Below are positions 25,274-33,889 of a DNA stretch of 49,698 bases, piece after piece. The translations under genes were made by a program, and so were the position numbers. How positions within the stretch are numbered: position 1 is the first letter of the stretch; every line of letters starts with the position of its first letter. Under the pieces are notes generated by a model, which was given only the letters and a program-made list of their open reading frames with translations, was not told where the DNA came from and did no database searches. Location: assembly GCF_027620315.1 (NCBI RefSeq), contig NZ_JAPNNL010000033.1, forward strand, positions 1-49,698, in the 5' to 3' direction. The stretch comes from Nonomuraea corallina (GTDB lineage Bacteria; Actinomycetota; Actinomycetes; Streptosporangiales; Streptosporangiaceae).

Positions 25274-25411
25274 ATGAAGCGTGTCATCGCGACGGTGGCG
25301 ACCGTTCTGGCGGTGGGCGGCGGAGTGGCTCTGGCTTCCGCCGGCGCCGCCGCGGCCGACGACACCGGCAGTGTGCGGATCACCCAGACGACGGACAACC
25401 GGGACATGTAG
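25274..25411 (+). CDS. 45-residue secreted peptide
   Basis: The frame begins MKRVIATVATVLAVGG and continues as a complete signal peptide ending AGAAAA, leaving a mature part of about 17 residues, DDTGSVRITQTTDNRDM. GAAGGGA sits 6 nt before the ATG. An in-frame upstream extension exists but lacks a ribosome-binding site. It lies 250 bp before a large SARP/NB-ARC regulator on the same strand. The mature peptide has no Cys. Signalling peptide, bacteriocin-like peptide or truncated secreted protein are all possible; I do not recognise a family. Confidence 0.65.
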   Translation: MKRVIATVATVLAVGGGVALASAGAAAADDTGSVRITQTTDNRDM

Positions 25412-25662
25412 ACCATATTTCCCCGAAGGGCGAGCGGCTCGTCGTACGCTCGGCGACGATGCCAGGGGCGGACGTAGCCAGGTCCTTGAGCGCGCCGGGC
25501 CGGGGTCGCCGGATGGTCCTGTCACCGGGACCGAGGCGGCCTCGGCCCGGCCGCGTTCCTGCCTGGACGAGGCCGGGGTGACGAGCCAGGAGCGCGGCCC
25601 CGATCCACTCGCCGAGGTCCGGGCGAGCTTTCGGGGACCGTACGCAGCCACGGGGAGGCTCC

Positions 25663-28600
25663 ATGACCTTGCGGGAATTCCTGCTCGCGTATCGACGGCG
25701 GACGGGGATCACCCAGCGGGAGCTCGCGGCCCGGGCCGGCATCAGCGTGCGACTGCTCCGCGACCTGGAGCATGGCGTCGCCCTCCGCCCGAACAGCCGC
25801 TCCAAGGCCACGCTCGCCGATGCGGTCGGCCTGTCGGTCGCCGAGCTCGACCTGCTCCAGCGGAACGCGCCGGCAGCCGCCCGGCCCCCGCTCCTGCGCG
25901 TCGACGTGCTGGGGCCGCTGACCATCCGCGTGCGCGGGAACGCGGTCGACCTGGCGTCTCCCTCCCAGCGCCGCCTTCTCGGGCTGCTCACGCTGCGCGC
26001 CGGCCACGTCGTCACGCACACGGAGATCGTCGACTTCCTGTGGGACGCCGACATCCCCGCCTCCTACCTCAACCTCGTGCACGGTCACGTGTCGCGGCTG
26101 CGGCGCTTCCTCGGCGACGCCGGGGCGGGCGCGGGCCTGATCGCCCGGACGGGAGCGGGCTACCGGCTGACCCTGGCAGCCGATCAGAGCGACGCGCTGG
26201 AGTTCACCGGCCTGCTGGAGCGGGCCGCGGCTCATCGCGCCGCGGCCAGCCCTGATGCCGCGCGTCAGGCGTATGAGCAGGCGCTGTCGCTCTGGCGGGG
26301 GCAGCCGCTGGCCGACCTTCCCGCCCACACCTTCCAGCACCCCACGGTGGTCGCCCTGGCCCGGCAGCGGCTGACGGCGGTGCTGGAGTACGCCGACCTC
26401 GCGCTGGACACCGGGCACGCCGGGGCCGCGCTGGAGCGGCTCCACGAGGTGGCGCACACCGAACCCCTGCACGAGGGGCTGAACGCGCGGATCCTGCTCG
26501 CCCTCGCCGCGTCCGGGCAGCGGGCGGCCGCGATCCGGCGCTACGACGACCTGCGCGACCGGCTCCAGGCCGAGCTGGGCATCGACCCGGGCCCGGAGCT
26601 GCGGGACGCCCGCGCCCGCGTCCTGCGCCAGGACGGCCCCCGCGACGGCCCCCGCGACGACCCCCGGGACGGCTTTCGGGACGGCTTTCGGGACGGCTTT
26701 CGGGACAACCCCCGGGCCCCCTCCACCGCGCCGCCGGCCGCCGTCCCCGCCGCCGTCCCCGCCCAGCTGCCCCCGGACCTCGCCGCGTTCACCGGCCGTG
26801 GGGAGCAGCTCGGCGCGCTGGACGCGTACCTGCCGGCCGCGGACGCGCAGCCGGCGGCGGCCAGGGTGTCGGTGATCAGCGGCACCGCCGGAGTGGGCAA
26901 GACGTCGCTGGCCGTGCACTGGGCCCACCGGGTGCGGCACCGCTTCCCCGACGGGCAGCTCTACTACAACCTGCGCGGCTACTCCGCGCACACCGCCAAG
27001 ACCGCCGCGGACGCCCTGACCGGCTTCCTGCTCGCCCTCGGGGTCGCGCCGGCGTCCGTGCCGCTCGACGTGGACGCCCGCAGCGCGCTGTTCCGATCGC
27101 TCACGGCCGAGCGGCGGCTGCTGATCGTGCTGGACGACGTGATCAGCCCCGAAGAGGTCCGTCCCGTCATCCCGGCCAGCGGCGGCAGCGCGGTCGTCGC
27201 CACCAGCCGCAACGACCTGTCGGGGCTACGGGTCCACGACGACGCGCTCATCGTGGAGCTGGACGTTCTCAGCATGCGGGAGGCCGTGACCCTGCTGACC
27301 AGGACGCTCGCTCCGCGCGCCGACGACACGCTCGCGCCGCTGTTCGAGCAGCTCGCCGAGCTCTGCGCGCGGCTGCCGCTGGCGCTGCGGATCGCGGCGG
27401 CCAACATCAGCCGCGGAACCCACGCGACGGTGCGGGACTACGTCACGGCCCTGCGCGAGGGCGACCGGCTGGCCGAGCTGGCGGTCGACGGCACGGCCGA
27501 CGCGGCCGTGGAGGCGGCCTTCGCCCTCTCCTACGCCGCGCTGCCTCCGTCCACGGCCCGCCTGTTCCGGCTGCTCGGCCTGCTCCCGGGCATCGACTTC
27601 AGCGTCGAGGCCGCCGCCGCGCTCACCGGCTCCACCGTACGGGAGATCCGGCGGGAGCTCGCCCGGCTGGCCACCGCGAACCTCGTCGACCGGGTCGAAC
27701 CCGGCCGGTACCGCTTCCACGACCTGCTGCGCCTGTACGCCGCCGAGCGCGCCACCACGCTGGAAAGCCCGCGGCGCCTGACGGAGGCGAGGCAGCGCCT
27801 GTACGACTGGTACGTGCTGAGCGTACGGGCCGCCGTCGAGCAGAGTCACCCGCACTGGGGAAGGCTGCCCCTGGACTCCGGGCCGGAGGAGACGCGGGCG
27901 ATGGAGTTCGCCGATCTCGCCGCGGCGGCGCACTGGCTGGACCGCGAGCACGGCAACCTGGTCGCCGCCGTCCACGCCGCGGCCCGTTCCGGGCCCAGAC
28001 GGTCGGCGTGGCTGCTCGTCGACGCGATGCGCAGCCACTTCTGGGCGAGCGGGAACATGGCCGACTGGCTGTCCTGCGCCCGGGCGGCCGCGACGGCGGC
28101 CGAGGAGGAGGGCGAAGCGGCCGGACAGGCGGCGGCCCTGCTGGCCCTCGCCGACGCGCACGCCTTCCACCGGCGGCACGAGGCGCTCTCGCTGTACGAG
28201 CAGGCGTTCGATCTCGCTGTGAAGGGCGAATGGCGGGCCGGCGCCTCCTCCATCGTCAACAATCTCGGCGGCCACCAAGCCCGCTTCGGGAAGCTGCCTG
28301 ACGCGGTCCGCACGCTGCGGCGCGGCATCGAGCTCGACGAGGAGGACGGCCGGACGGCCTGGCTCGGCGTCAAGCACGTCAATCTCGCGGCGACGTACGC
28401 CCAGCTCGGCCTGCTGGAGGACGCCCACAGCCACCTTCTCAAGGCCGTCGATCTCCACCCTGACCTCGACGGCATCATCGCGCTCAACCTCGGCGAGGTG
28501 TGCCACCTGCGCGGCAGCTTCGCCGAGGCGCTGCGCCACCTCGGGCAGGCGCGTGCCCGCAGCCTGTCGGCCAAGGCCCGGAGCGTGGAGCTGTCCTGCC

Positions 28601-29181
28601 TGGTCCAGCTGGCCGAGGTACGCGGCGAGCTCGGCCAACACGACATCGCGCTCGCTCTCGCGCAGGAGGCCCTGGACCGTAGCCGCGACCTCCACGACCG
28701 CTACACGCAGGCGCAGGCGCACAACGCGCTGGGCCGGTTGCAGCAGCTGACCGGACGCCCGGCCCGGGCCGCCGAGCATCACGAGCGCGCCGCCGACCTG
28801 GCCGGCGACCCGCACCCGATCGTCAGAGCCTTCGCCCTGGTCGGGCGGGCGGTCGCGGCCGGGGCCATGCGCGACCCCGGTGCGGCCGCCTTCGCCGGGC
28901 AGGCCCTCCGGATCGCCCGCGAACGATCGTTCCGCATCGTCGAGGGCCAGGCCCGCACCGCGCTCGCCGGCATCGCGCTGGCGGCCGGGGACCTCGCGGA
29001 GGCGGAGCGGGAGGCTCGGGCGGCCCTGGACGTCCACCGCCGGACGGGTCACCGCCTCGGTGAGGCGCGCGCGACCCGCGTGCTCGGCGACGTGCTCACC
29101 GGCGCGGACGGGGCCGCGTACCGGCGGGAGAGCGCGCGGCTGCGCCGCGAACTGGGTGTCACCCGCCGATCGACGCTCTGA
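25663..29181 (+). CDS. AfsR/SARP-type multidomain regulator: XRE HTH, SARP DNA-binding and BTAD, NB-ARC ATPase, TPR
   Basis: 1172 residues. A Cro/C1-type helix-turn-helix occupies about 3-63 (GITQRELAARAGISVRLLRDLE). An OmpR-like winged helix follows at 78-170 (VDVLGPLTIRVRGNAVDLASPSQRRLLGLL in outline), then the bacterial transcriptional activation domain at 176-320. A repetitive linker (324-350) leads to an NB-ARC ATPase with Walker A GTAGVGKTS (407-415) and the LPLAL motif; TPRs fill the C-terminal third. GGGAGG is 6 nt before the ATG. Such STAND ATPases integrate a signal through TPRs and activate secondary metabolism or morphogenesis genes. It follows a tiny secreted peptide gene. The XRE plus SARP double DNA-binding N-terminus is less common than SARP alone. 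Confidence 0.92.
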   Translation: MTLREFLLAYRRRTGITQRELAARAGISVRLLRDLEHGVALRPNSRSKATLADAVGLSVAELDLLQRNAPAAARPPLLRVDVLGPLTIRVRGNAVDLASPSQRRLLGLLTLRAGHVVTHTEIVDFLWDADIPASYLNLVHGHVSRLRRFLGDAGAGAGLIARTGAGYRLTLAADQSDALEFTGLLERAAAHRAAASPDAARQAYEQALSLWRGQPLADLPAHTFQHPTVVALARQRLTAVLEYADLALDTGHAGAALERLHEVAHTEPLHEGLNARILLALAASGQRAAAIRRYDDLRDRLQAELGIDPGPELRDARARVLRQDGPRDGPRDDPRDGFRDGFRDGFRDNPRAPSTAPPAAVPAAVPAQLPPDLAAFTGRGEQLGALDAYLPAADAQPAAARVSVISGTAGVGKTSLAVHWAHRVRHRFPDGQLYYNLRGYSAHTAKTAADALTGFLLALGVAPASVPLDVDARSALFRSLTAERRLLIVLDDVISPEEVRPVIPASGGSAVVATSRNDLSGLRVHDDALIVELDVLSMREAVTLLTRTLAPRADDTLAPLFEQLAELCARLPLALRIAAANISRGTHATVRDYVTALREGDRLAELAVDGTADAAVEAAFALSYAALPPSTARLFRLLGLLPGIDFSVEAAAALTGSTVREIRRELARLATANLVDRVEPGRYRFHDLLRLYAAERATTLESPRRLTEARQRLYDWYVLSVRAAVEQSHPHWGRLPLDSGPEETRAMEFADLAAAAHWLDREHGNLVAAVHAAARSGPRRSAWLLVDAMRSHFWASGNMADWLSCARAAATAAEEEGEAAGQAAALLALADAHAFHRRHEALSLYEQAFDLAVKGEWRAGASSIVNNLGGHQARFGKLPDAVRTLRRGIELDEEDGRTAWLGVKHVNLAATYAQLGLLEDAHSHLLKAVDLHPDLDGIIALNLGEVCHLRGSFAEALRHLGQARARSLSAKARSVELSCLVQLAEVRGELGQHDIALALAQEALDRSRDLHDRYTQAQAHNALGRLQQLTGRPARAAEHHERAADLAGDPHPIVRAFALVGRAVAAGAMRDPGAAAFAGQALRIARERSFRIVEGQARTALAGIALAAGDLAEAEREARAALDVHRRTGHRLGEARATRVLGDVLTGADGAAYRRESARLRRELGVTRRSTL
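26632..26715 (+). repeat. Seven 12-bp units encoding a (D-G/D/N-x-R) linker repeat
   Basis: The units start GACGGCCCCCGC twice, then GACGACCCCCGG, then GACGGCTTTCGG three times exactly, then GACAACCCCCGG. They encode the four-residue repeat DGPR/DDPR/DGFR/DNPR in the linker between the BTAD and NB-ARC domains. In-frame 12-bp units allow length change without loss of frame. Confidence 0.9.
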
Positions 29182-29210
29182 CCGCGCGCCGTCCAGGCCC
29201 GCCCTGGGCC

Positions 29211-29804
29211 CTAGTTTCCGGACCTGAACTGGTACAGCAGAGGACCGTTGAGCTCCCATCCCGGCTCGTTGACCAGGATGCTGTTCTTGTGCGCCTCGAT
29301 GGCCAGGCGCCATCTGCCGTTGTTCGACAGCCGGTACACCTTCACCTCGCCACCCGCCGCGGCCGATCCCGGCGCGTAGCCGAGCACGCCTTCATAGGTG
29401 AAGTCGCCCGACTTCACCAGCGTGTCCCGCTCGCTGAGCGAGGCCGTCACGAGGTAGGACGCCTTCTTGGACCAGCGCAGCCGATACAGCGGCTTGCCAC
29501 CCCGGAACGGCGCGGGAGAGATGAAGTGCAGCGGAGTCTGGGTGAGCGTCCAGCCGTGCTTGGTGACGGCGCTCTGCTTCTCCGACTCGCTGGCCGTGTA
29601 GAAGTAGCCCCCGTCCTTGGTGAGCAGTTCGTAGACCTTGACCCGCCGCTCGACGACGGCGGTCGCCGTGGCCTCCCCGGCGACCCCGGCGCGCACGTCG
29701 GCCGCGGCCGGCAGAGCGGCGCCGGCGACCGCCAGTGAGGAGCCGAGCACCAGAGCCAGTCCCAGGCCGGTGGCACGAGTCATCCGTCCGGATGAGAGGG
29801 TCAT
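29211..29804 (-). CDS. Secreted DUF5648-like repeat protein
   Basis: 197 residues. The N-terminus has a signal peptide ([21 protein letters not shown] after a 7-residue lead, ending ALPAAAD). The mature protein has three related units: [42 protein letters not shown] and [18 protein letters not shown]. This matches the N-terminal module of the GH99-like protein at 20486-22210 (YLLTPSAEERDSLV versus [14 protein letters not shown]), so the two probably bind the same surface or glycan. A start at 29783 is an alternative. Converges with the SARP gene with only 29 bp between. Confidence 0.75.
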   Translation of the reverse strand: MTLSSGRMTRATGLGLALVLGSSLAVAGAALPAAADVRAGVAGEATATAVVERRVKVYELLTKDGGYFYTASESEKQSAVTKHGWTLTQTPLHFISPAPFRGGKPLYRLRWSKKASYLVTASLSERDTLVKSGDFTYEGVLGYAPGSAAAGGEVKVYRLSNNGRWRLAIEAHKNSILVNEPGWELNGPLLYQFRSGN

Positions 29805-30102
29805 CTATCCGTCTTCCCTTCACGTGGTTACGTTGAGCCCGCCCGCCGGCGTCACGGCCCCGATGCGCCGCCGTCCCCGAGCGATGCGGACCGGCATCAC
29901 CCTACGCATCGGCCGGATCTTGGAAGCCTCTCCGCCAAGGTCTGTCAGGATCACGACGTTCTCTGGCAGTGACAGCCTGATGGCGCAGGTCAGGGCGGCC
30001 GTTCCGAGACGACGGCGCCCGTGGGACGGCCTCCTGTGACCGCGGTCGCGGACGCATGGCCCCGCCCGGTCCGGGGCAGGGCAAGCCGCCGGAGGTGAGA
30101 TC

Positions 30103-30996
30103 ATGTCCCTGTTGCCCGCACCCGTCGCCCACCGGACCACCGTCGTCGACGGGATCGAGATTTTCTACCGCGAGGCCGGCCCGCCCGACGCGCCGGTGCT
30201 GCTGTTGCCGCACGGCTATCCGTGCTCCTCCTACGAGTTCCGCGACCTGATGGCGGCGCTGGGCGACCGCTGGCGCCTTCTCGCGCCCGACCTGCCCGGC
30301 TTCGGCTACAGCGCCACTCCCGAGGACTTCTCCTACACCTTCGCCGGCTACGCCGACTTCCTCGAACGGTTCGCCCACGTCATGGAGTTGTCCCGGTACG
30401 CGCTCTACCTGCACGACTACGGCTCCCAGTTCGGACTGCGGCTGGCGATGCGCGCCCCCGAGCGCGTGAGCGCCCTCATCATCCAGAACGGCGACATCTA
30501 CGAGGACACGCTCGGACCCAAGTACGCCTGGCTGAAGGAGCACTGGGCGCACCCCACGCCGGAGGGCCGGGCCAAGGTGGTCGCGCACGTCTCGGAGGAG
30601 GGCTTCCGCGGCGAGTTCGTCGGCGAGCTGCCCCCGCGTCTGGCCGAGCGGGTGAGCCCGGATCTGTGGACCCTGCACTGGAAGCTGATGAACACCCCTG
30701 AGCGGCTCGCCAACGTCGTCAACCTGATCGAGGACCAGGCCTCGACGCTCGCGTGGTTCGCCGAGGAGCAGGCATACCTGCGCGAACACCGGCCCCCGAC
30801 CCTGATCGTCTGGGGACCGCACGACGGCTACATGCCCGAGGAGTCGGCCAGGGCCTACCTGCGCGACCTCCCCGACGCGGAGCTGCACCTGCTCGACGCC
30901 GGTCACTGGGCGTTGGAGACCAGCCTGGACGAGATCGTGCCCCTCGTCCGCGACTTCCTCACACGCGTGCTCCCGCAGGAGACACGACACCCGTGA
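30103..30996 (+). CDS. Alpha/beta hydrolase, epoxide hydrolase / haloalkane dehalogenase group
   Basis: 297 residues. The oxyanion motif is HGYP (37-40). The nucleophile elbow LHDYGSQFG carries Asp105 rather than Ser, which places it with epoxide hydrolases and haloalkane dehalogenases. The acid is in WGPHDGYMP and the base His in GHWALE. GGAGGTGA sits 4 nt before the ATG, a near-perfect ribosome-binding site. It stands alone and converges with the GlxA-type gene. Substrate unknown. Confidence 0.9.
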   Translation: MSLLPAPVAHRTTVVDGIEIFYREAGPPDAPVLLLPHGYPCSSYEFRDLMAALGDRWRLLAPDLPGFGYSATPEDFSYTFAGYADFLERFAHVMELSRYALYLHDYGSQFGLRLAMRAPERVSALIIQNGDIYEDTLGPKYAWLKEHWAHPTPEGRAKVVAHVSEEGFRGEFVGELPPRLAERVSPDLWTLHWKLMNTPERLANVVNLIEDQASTLAWFAEEQAYLREHRPPTLIVWGPHDGYMPEESARAYLRDLPDAELHLLDAGHWALETSLDEIVPLVRDFLTRVLPQETRHP

Positions 30997-30998
30997 GG

Positions 30999-31013
30999 GC
31001 GGCCGCGGGCCGC
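30999..31013. terminator. Short GC hairpin between convergent genes
   Basis: GCGGCC (30999-31004) and GGCCGC (31008-31013) form a 6-bp stem with a 3-nt loop in the 23-bp gap between the hydrolase stop and the stop of the GlxA-type gene. Possible bidirectional terminator. Confidence 0.45.
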
Positions 31014-31019
31014 TTCGCG

Positions 31020-32084
31020 TCAGGATCTGGCGTGGAAAGCACGCCGGTACTCGTGCGGGCCGACACCGTGACGTTTGGCGAAATGCAGGCGCAGAACCCC
31101 GCCGGAGCCGAAGCCCACCAGGTGAGCGATCTTCTCGACGGGCAGGTCCGTCGTCTCCAGCAGCCCTTCGGCGCGGTCGAGCCGCTGATCGCGAAGCCAG
31201 GCCTGCGGCGTGGTGCCGGTGGCCTCGCGGAAGCGGCGGGCGAAGGTGCGCGGGCTCATCAACGCCTGTCGCGCCAGGTCGTCGACCGACAGGGGTTGTT
31301 GCAGCCGGGTTCGCGCCCATTCCAGCAGATCTGTCACGCGGTCGCGGTCCACCGCCGCCCTGCTGGCGGTGTCGGTGTCCGATGCCGGAGCGACGTAGCG
31401 GACCTGCCCGTTCTCCCGGCGCGGCAAGGCCAGCACGTCGTGTGCGGCGGCGGTGAAGGCGGCCGTGCCGTGCTCGCGGCGCAGCAGGTGCAGGAACATG
31501 TCGAGGCCCGCCAGGCCGTCCGCGCCGGTGACGATGTCCCCTTCGTCGCAGTACAGAGCCGCCGGGTCCACCTTAACCCGCGGGTACCTGCGCGCCATCT
31601 TCTCGGCCAGGTCCCTGTCGGTGGCGGCCCGGCGGCCGTCCAGCAGACCGGTCCCGGCCAGCAGGAACGACCCGCTGCCGTACGCGGCGATGATCGTCCC
31701 GCGACGGTGGGCCTGCCGCAGGGCGTCGACCACCTGCGGCTTCAGCGGCACCAGCGGTTCGTCGGTGGGCAGCACGACGATCAGATCGGCCGCGGTCATG
31801 GCGGCCAGACCGTGGTGGCCCTCCATCAGCAGGCCCAGGTCGGTGCGCAGGCCGCGCTCGTCGTCGGAGCAGAAGGTGCAGGTGAAGGCGGGCGGGCCGG
31901 CGGCGGACCTGTCCGCGAACAGCCTGTTGACCAGGCCCAGGCCGAAGGAACTGACGCCGTGGGTGACGTAGGCGACCACGCACTGGAAGGGCGCCACGAC
32001 GGGCAGGGAGGGACCCGCGTACGGGCCGGTCTCCTGATGACAATGACCGAAGCCAGACCACAGGACGGGTGTGGAGAGGGTCAC
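31020..32084 (-). CDS. GlxA-type AraC-family regulator (DJ-1/PfpI-like domain plus AraC HTH)
   Basis: 354 residues. The N-terminal part is a DJ-1/PfpI-like domain (VVAYVTHGVSSFGLGLVNRLF; TIIAAYGSGSFLLAGTGLLDGRRA). The usual nucleophile-elbow Cys of the class (AVCTGAF) is replaced here by GSGS, so it is a sensor fold only. The C-terminus is a double AraC HTH (LARQALMSPRTFARRFREATGTTPQAWL, then IAHLVGFGSGGVLRLHFAKRHGVGPHEYRRAF in outline). The GTG at 32084 has AAGGA 7 nt upstream. It is divergent from a second AraC gene and may control it. Confidence 0.9.
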   Translation of the reverse strand: MTLSTPVLWSGFGHCHQETGPYAGPSLPVVAPFQCVVAYVTHGVSSFGLGLVNRLFADRSAAGPPAFTCTFCSDDERGLRTDLGLLMEGHHGLAAMTAADLIVVLPTDEPLVPLKPQVVDALRQAHRRGTIIAAYGSGSFLLAGTGLLDGRRAATDRDLAEKMARRYPRVKVDPAALYCDEGDIVTGADGLAGLDMFLHLLRREHGTAAFTAAAHDVLALPRRENGQVRYVAPASDTDTASRAAVDRDRVTDLLEWARTRLQQPLSVDDLARQALMSPRTFARRFREATGTTPQAWLRDQRLDRAEGLLETTDLPVEKIAHLVGFGSGGVLRLHFAKRHGVGPHEYRRAFHARS

Positions 32085-32396
32085 CGATGGTTCCTTTCAC
32101 AGGGAGCTGGTGGCGGACGGCGGGCACGCGAGGGCCCTCCCGCACGTTCGCCCGCTCACGTTAAGCAGGCCCTCTGGCGTCGCCCTGCACGATGTCTGCA
32201 CCGCGTCGCTCCCGCCGGCCGCCCGGGGCGGCCCTATGACCTGCGGCTATGCCCGTCCACGGTGACCGCGGCGCCGAAAGTGGCGACAACCGGCAGAACC
32301 TGCCGTCATCGCGCGGCGGCCGCCGAGGCCGTCCGCTCATCCGGGAGGCGCTCCGGCATCCGGTGGGAGATCATCGGCGTCGGCGATACTGGGGGC
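32085..32396. other. 312-bp divergent intergenic region between two AraC-type genes
   Basis: No convincing gene. It holds a GC hairpin GGCCGCC / GGCGGCC (32217-32233, 3-nt loop) near the middle and the AT-richer ACGTTAAGC stretch near 32158. I could not assign promoters with confidence. Confidence 0.5.
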
Positions 32397-33275
32397 GTGG
32401 AGTACGTGTCCAGAGTGCCGCGACCGCCGCTGGACGGACTGATCGACGACCTCTACTACCTGGAGGGCGCCCCGCCGTACGCCCTACTGACGCTGCCGCC
32501 GATGCCGTCGGCGCTGCTCATCGTCAACCTCGGGGCGCCGTTCCGCATCCGCGCCGGCGCCGACATCCAGACGGCCGAGTACGCCGACGGCTGCGTGGTC
32601 ACCATGCCCACCCGCGCGCTGGAGTTCGGCTACCCGCTTCCGACCCGGTCCGTCGGCGCGCACGTCAAGCCGTGGGGGCTGGCGCCGTTCCTGCCGATGC
32701 CCGCGGCCGAGCTGTGTGACCGGCCGGTGACGATCGAGCAGATCTGGGGCCGTGCCGCCGTCGCCGAGCTGCGGGAGCGGCTGGCCGAGGCGGACGGGCC
32801 GCACGAGATGCTGACGCTGCTGGAGGAGGAGCTCATGCGACGGCTGAGCGAGACCGCCGGCCTCGGGCTGGTCCGCCGTACGAGCGGCGTCATCGCGGCG
32901 GCCGGCGGGGCGGTGGCGATCGGCGACCTGAGCGTGGCGGCCGGTGTCAGCAGCACGCATCTGGCCCAGCGGTTCAAGCAGCTCATCGGCGTCACGCCGA
33001 AGCGGCTGGCCCGTACCCACCGCTTCGCCGCCACGGTGTTCGCGATCGACCCCGCCGGGCCGATCGACTGGGGCGGGCTCGCCGGTGGCGCGGGCTACTT
33101 CGACCAGGCCCACTTCGGCCATGAGTTCCGGGCGTTCACCGGGCTCACGCCCACCCGGTACGTCGAGGTCCGGCGGCGGTTCCTGCGCGAGCATCCCGGT
33201 CACGCGCTGGACGCTGGCCGCTGCCGGCCGATTGATTTCTTACAAGAGCCGGAGGCTCACGGCACGCTACCTTGA
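32397..33275 (+). CDS. AraC-family transcriptional regulator with a late TTA codon
   Basis: 292 residues. An N-terminal cupin-like sensor region (LPPMPSALLIVNLGAPFRIRAG) precedes an AraC HTH (LSVAAGVSSTHLAQRFKQLIGVTPKRLARTHRF, then DQAHFGHEFRAFTGLTPTRYV in outline). The GTG at 32397 starts the family-like MEYVSRVPRPPLDG; the frame is open far upstream, but that region is not protein-like. Codon 282 is TTA (33240-33242), beyond the HTH. The DHFR-like gene begins 25 bp later and is probably co-transcribed. Confidence 0.85.
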   Translation: MEYVSRVPRPPLDGLIDDLYYLEGAPPYALLTLPPMPSALLIVNLGAPFRIRAGADIQTAEYADGCVVTMPTRALEFGYPLPTRSVGAHVKPWGLAPFLPMPAAELCDRPVTIEQIWGRAAVAELRERLAEADGPHEMLTLLEEELMRRLSETAGLGLVRRTSGVIAAAGGAVAIGDLSVAAGVSSTHLAQRFKQLIGVTPKRLARTHRFAATVFAIDPAGPIDWGGLAGGAGYFDQAHFGHEFRAFTGLTPTRYVEVRRRFLREHPGHALDAGRCRPIDFLQEPEAHGTLP

Positions 33276-33300
33276 GGGCCCCGAAGCAGAGGAGAGCCCC

Positions 33301-33882
33301 GTGGGCAAGGTGGTCATGTACAGCTCGGTGTCGGTGGACGGCTTCGTCGCGGACGAGAATGACCAGCCCGGGCCGCTGTTCGACTGGCTGTCCAGCGGTG
33401 ACGTCCCGTTGGACGACAGCGGCGAGCTGAAGGTGTCGCAGGCGTCCTACGACTACACCCGGACGTACTGGGACCGGATCGGCGTCACGATCGTCGGCCG
33501 TCACGTCTTCGACCTGACGGACGGCTGGGACGGCGAGCCGCCGAGCGGCGTCGACCACGTGGTCGTCGTGACGCACCGGCCGGCGCCCGAGGGCTGGGAC
33601 CCCGAGGCGCCGTTCCACTTCGTCGGCGGCGTCGAGGCAGCCGTGGCCAGGGCGCGCGAGCTCGCGGGTGAGCGGATCGTCGAGGTCGCCGCCGGCGACG
33701 TCGGCGGCCAGGTGCTCGCCGCCGGGCTGGTCGACGAGGTGCGCATGGACGTGGTGCCCGTCGTGTTCGGGTCCGGCAAGCGCTATTTCGGGTCGGTCTC
33801 CGCGCGGCACCTGCTGGAGGATCCTGACGTGGTGATCCAGGGCGACCAGGTCCTTCACCTGCGCTATCAGGTGCGCCGGTGA
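33301..33882 (+). CDS. Dihydrofolate reductase-like protein (RibD C-terminal family)
   Basis: 193 residues. MYSSVSVDGFVADENDQPGPLFDWL, VTIVGRHVFDLTDGWDG, VEVAAGDVGGQVLAAGLVDE and VVFGSGKRYFG match the RibD_C/DHFR-like family; the second member in this window. The GTG start has AGGAGA 5 nt upstream. Follows an AraC regulator by 25 bp, a common arrangement for these orphan reductases. Its stop lies 7 bp from the end of the convergent NRPS gene. Confidence 0.88.
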   Translation: MGKVVMYSSVSVDGFVADENDQPGPLFDWLSSGDVPLDDSGELKVSQASYDYTRTYWDRIGVTIVGRHVFDLTDGWDGEPPSGVDHVVVVTHRPAPEGWDPEAPFHFVGGVEAAVARARELAGERIVEVAAGDVGGQVLAAGLVDEVRMDVVPVVFGSGKRYFGSVSARHLLEDPDVVIQGDQVLHLRYQVRR

Positions 33883-33889
33883 CCCGGCG

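Noticed and set aside
27226-29313. 695-codon minus-strand frame opposite the SARP regulator
   Set aside because: Antisense to NB-ARC and TPR coding sequence; compositionally biased, no recognisable fold.
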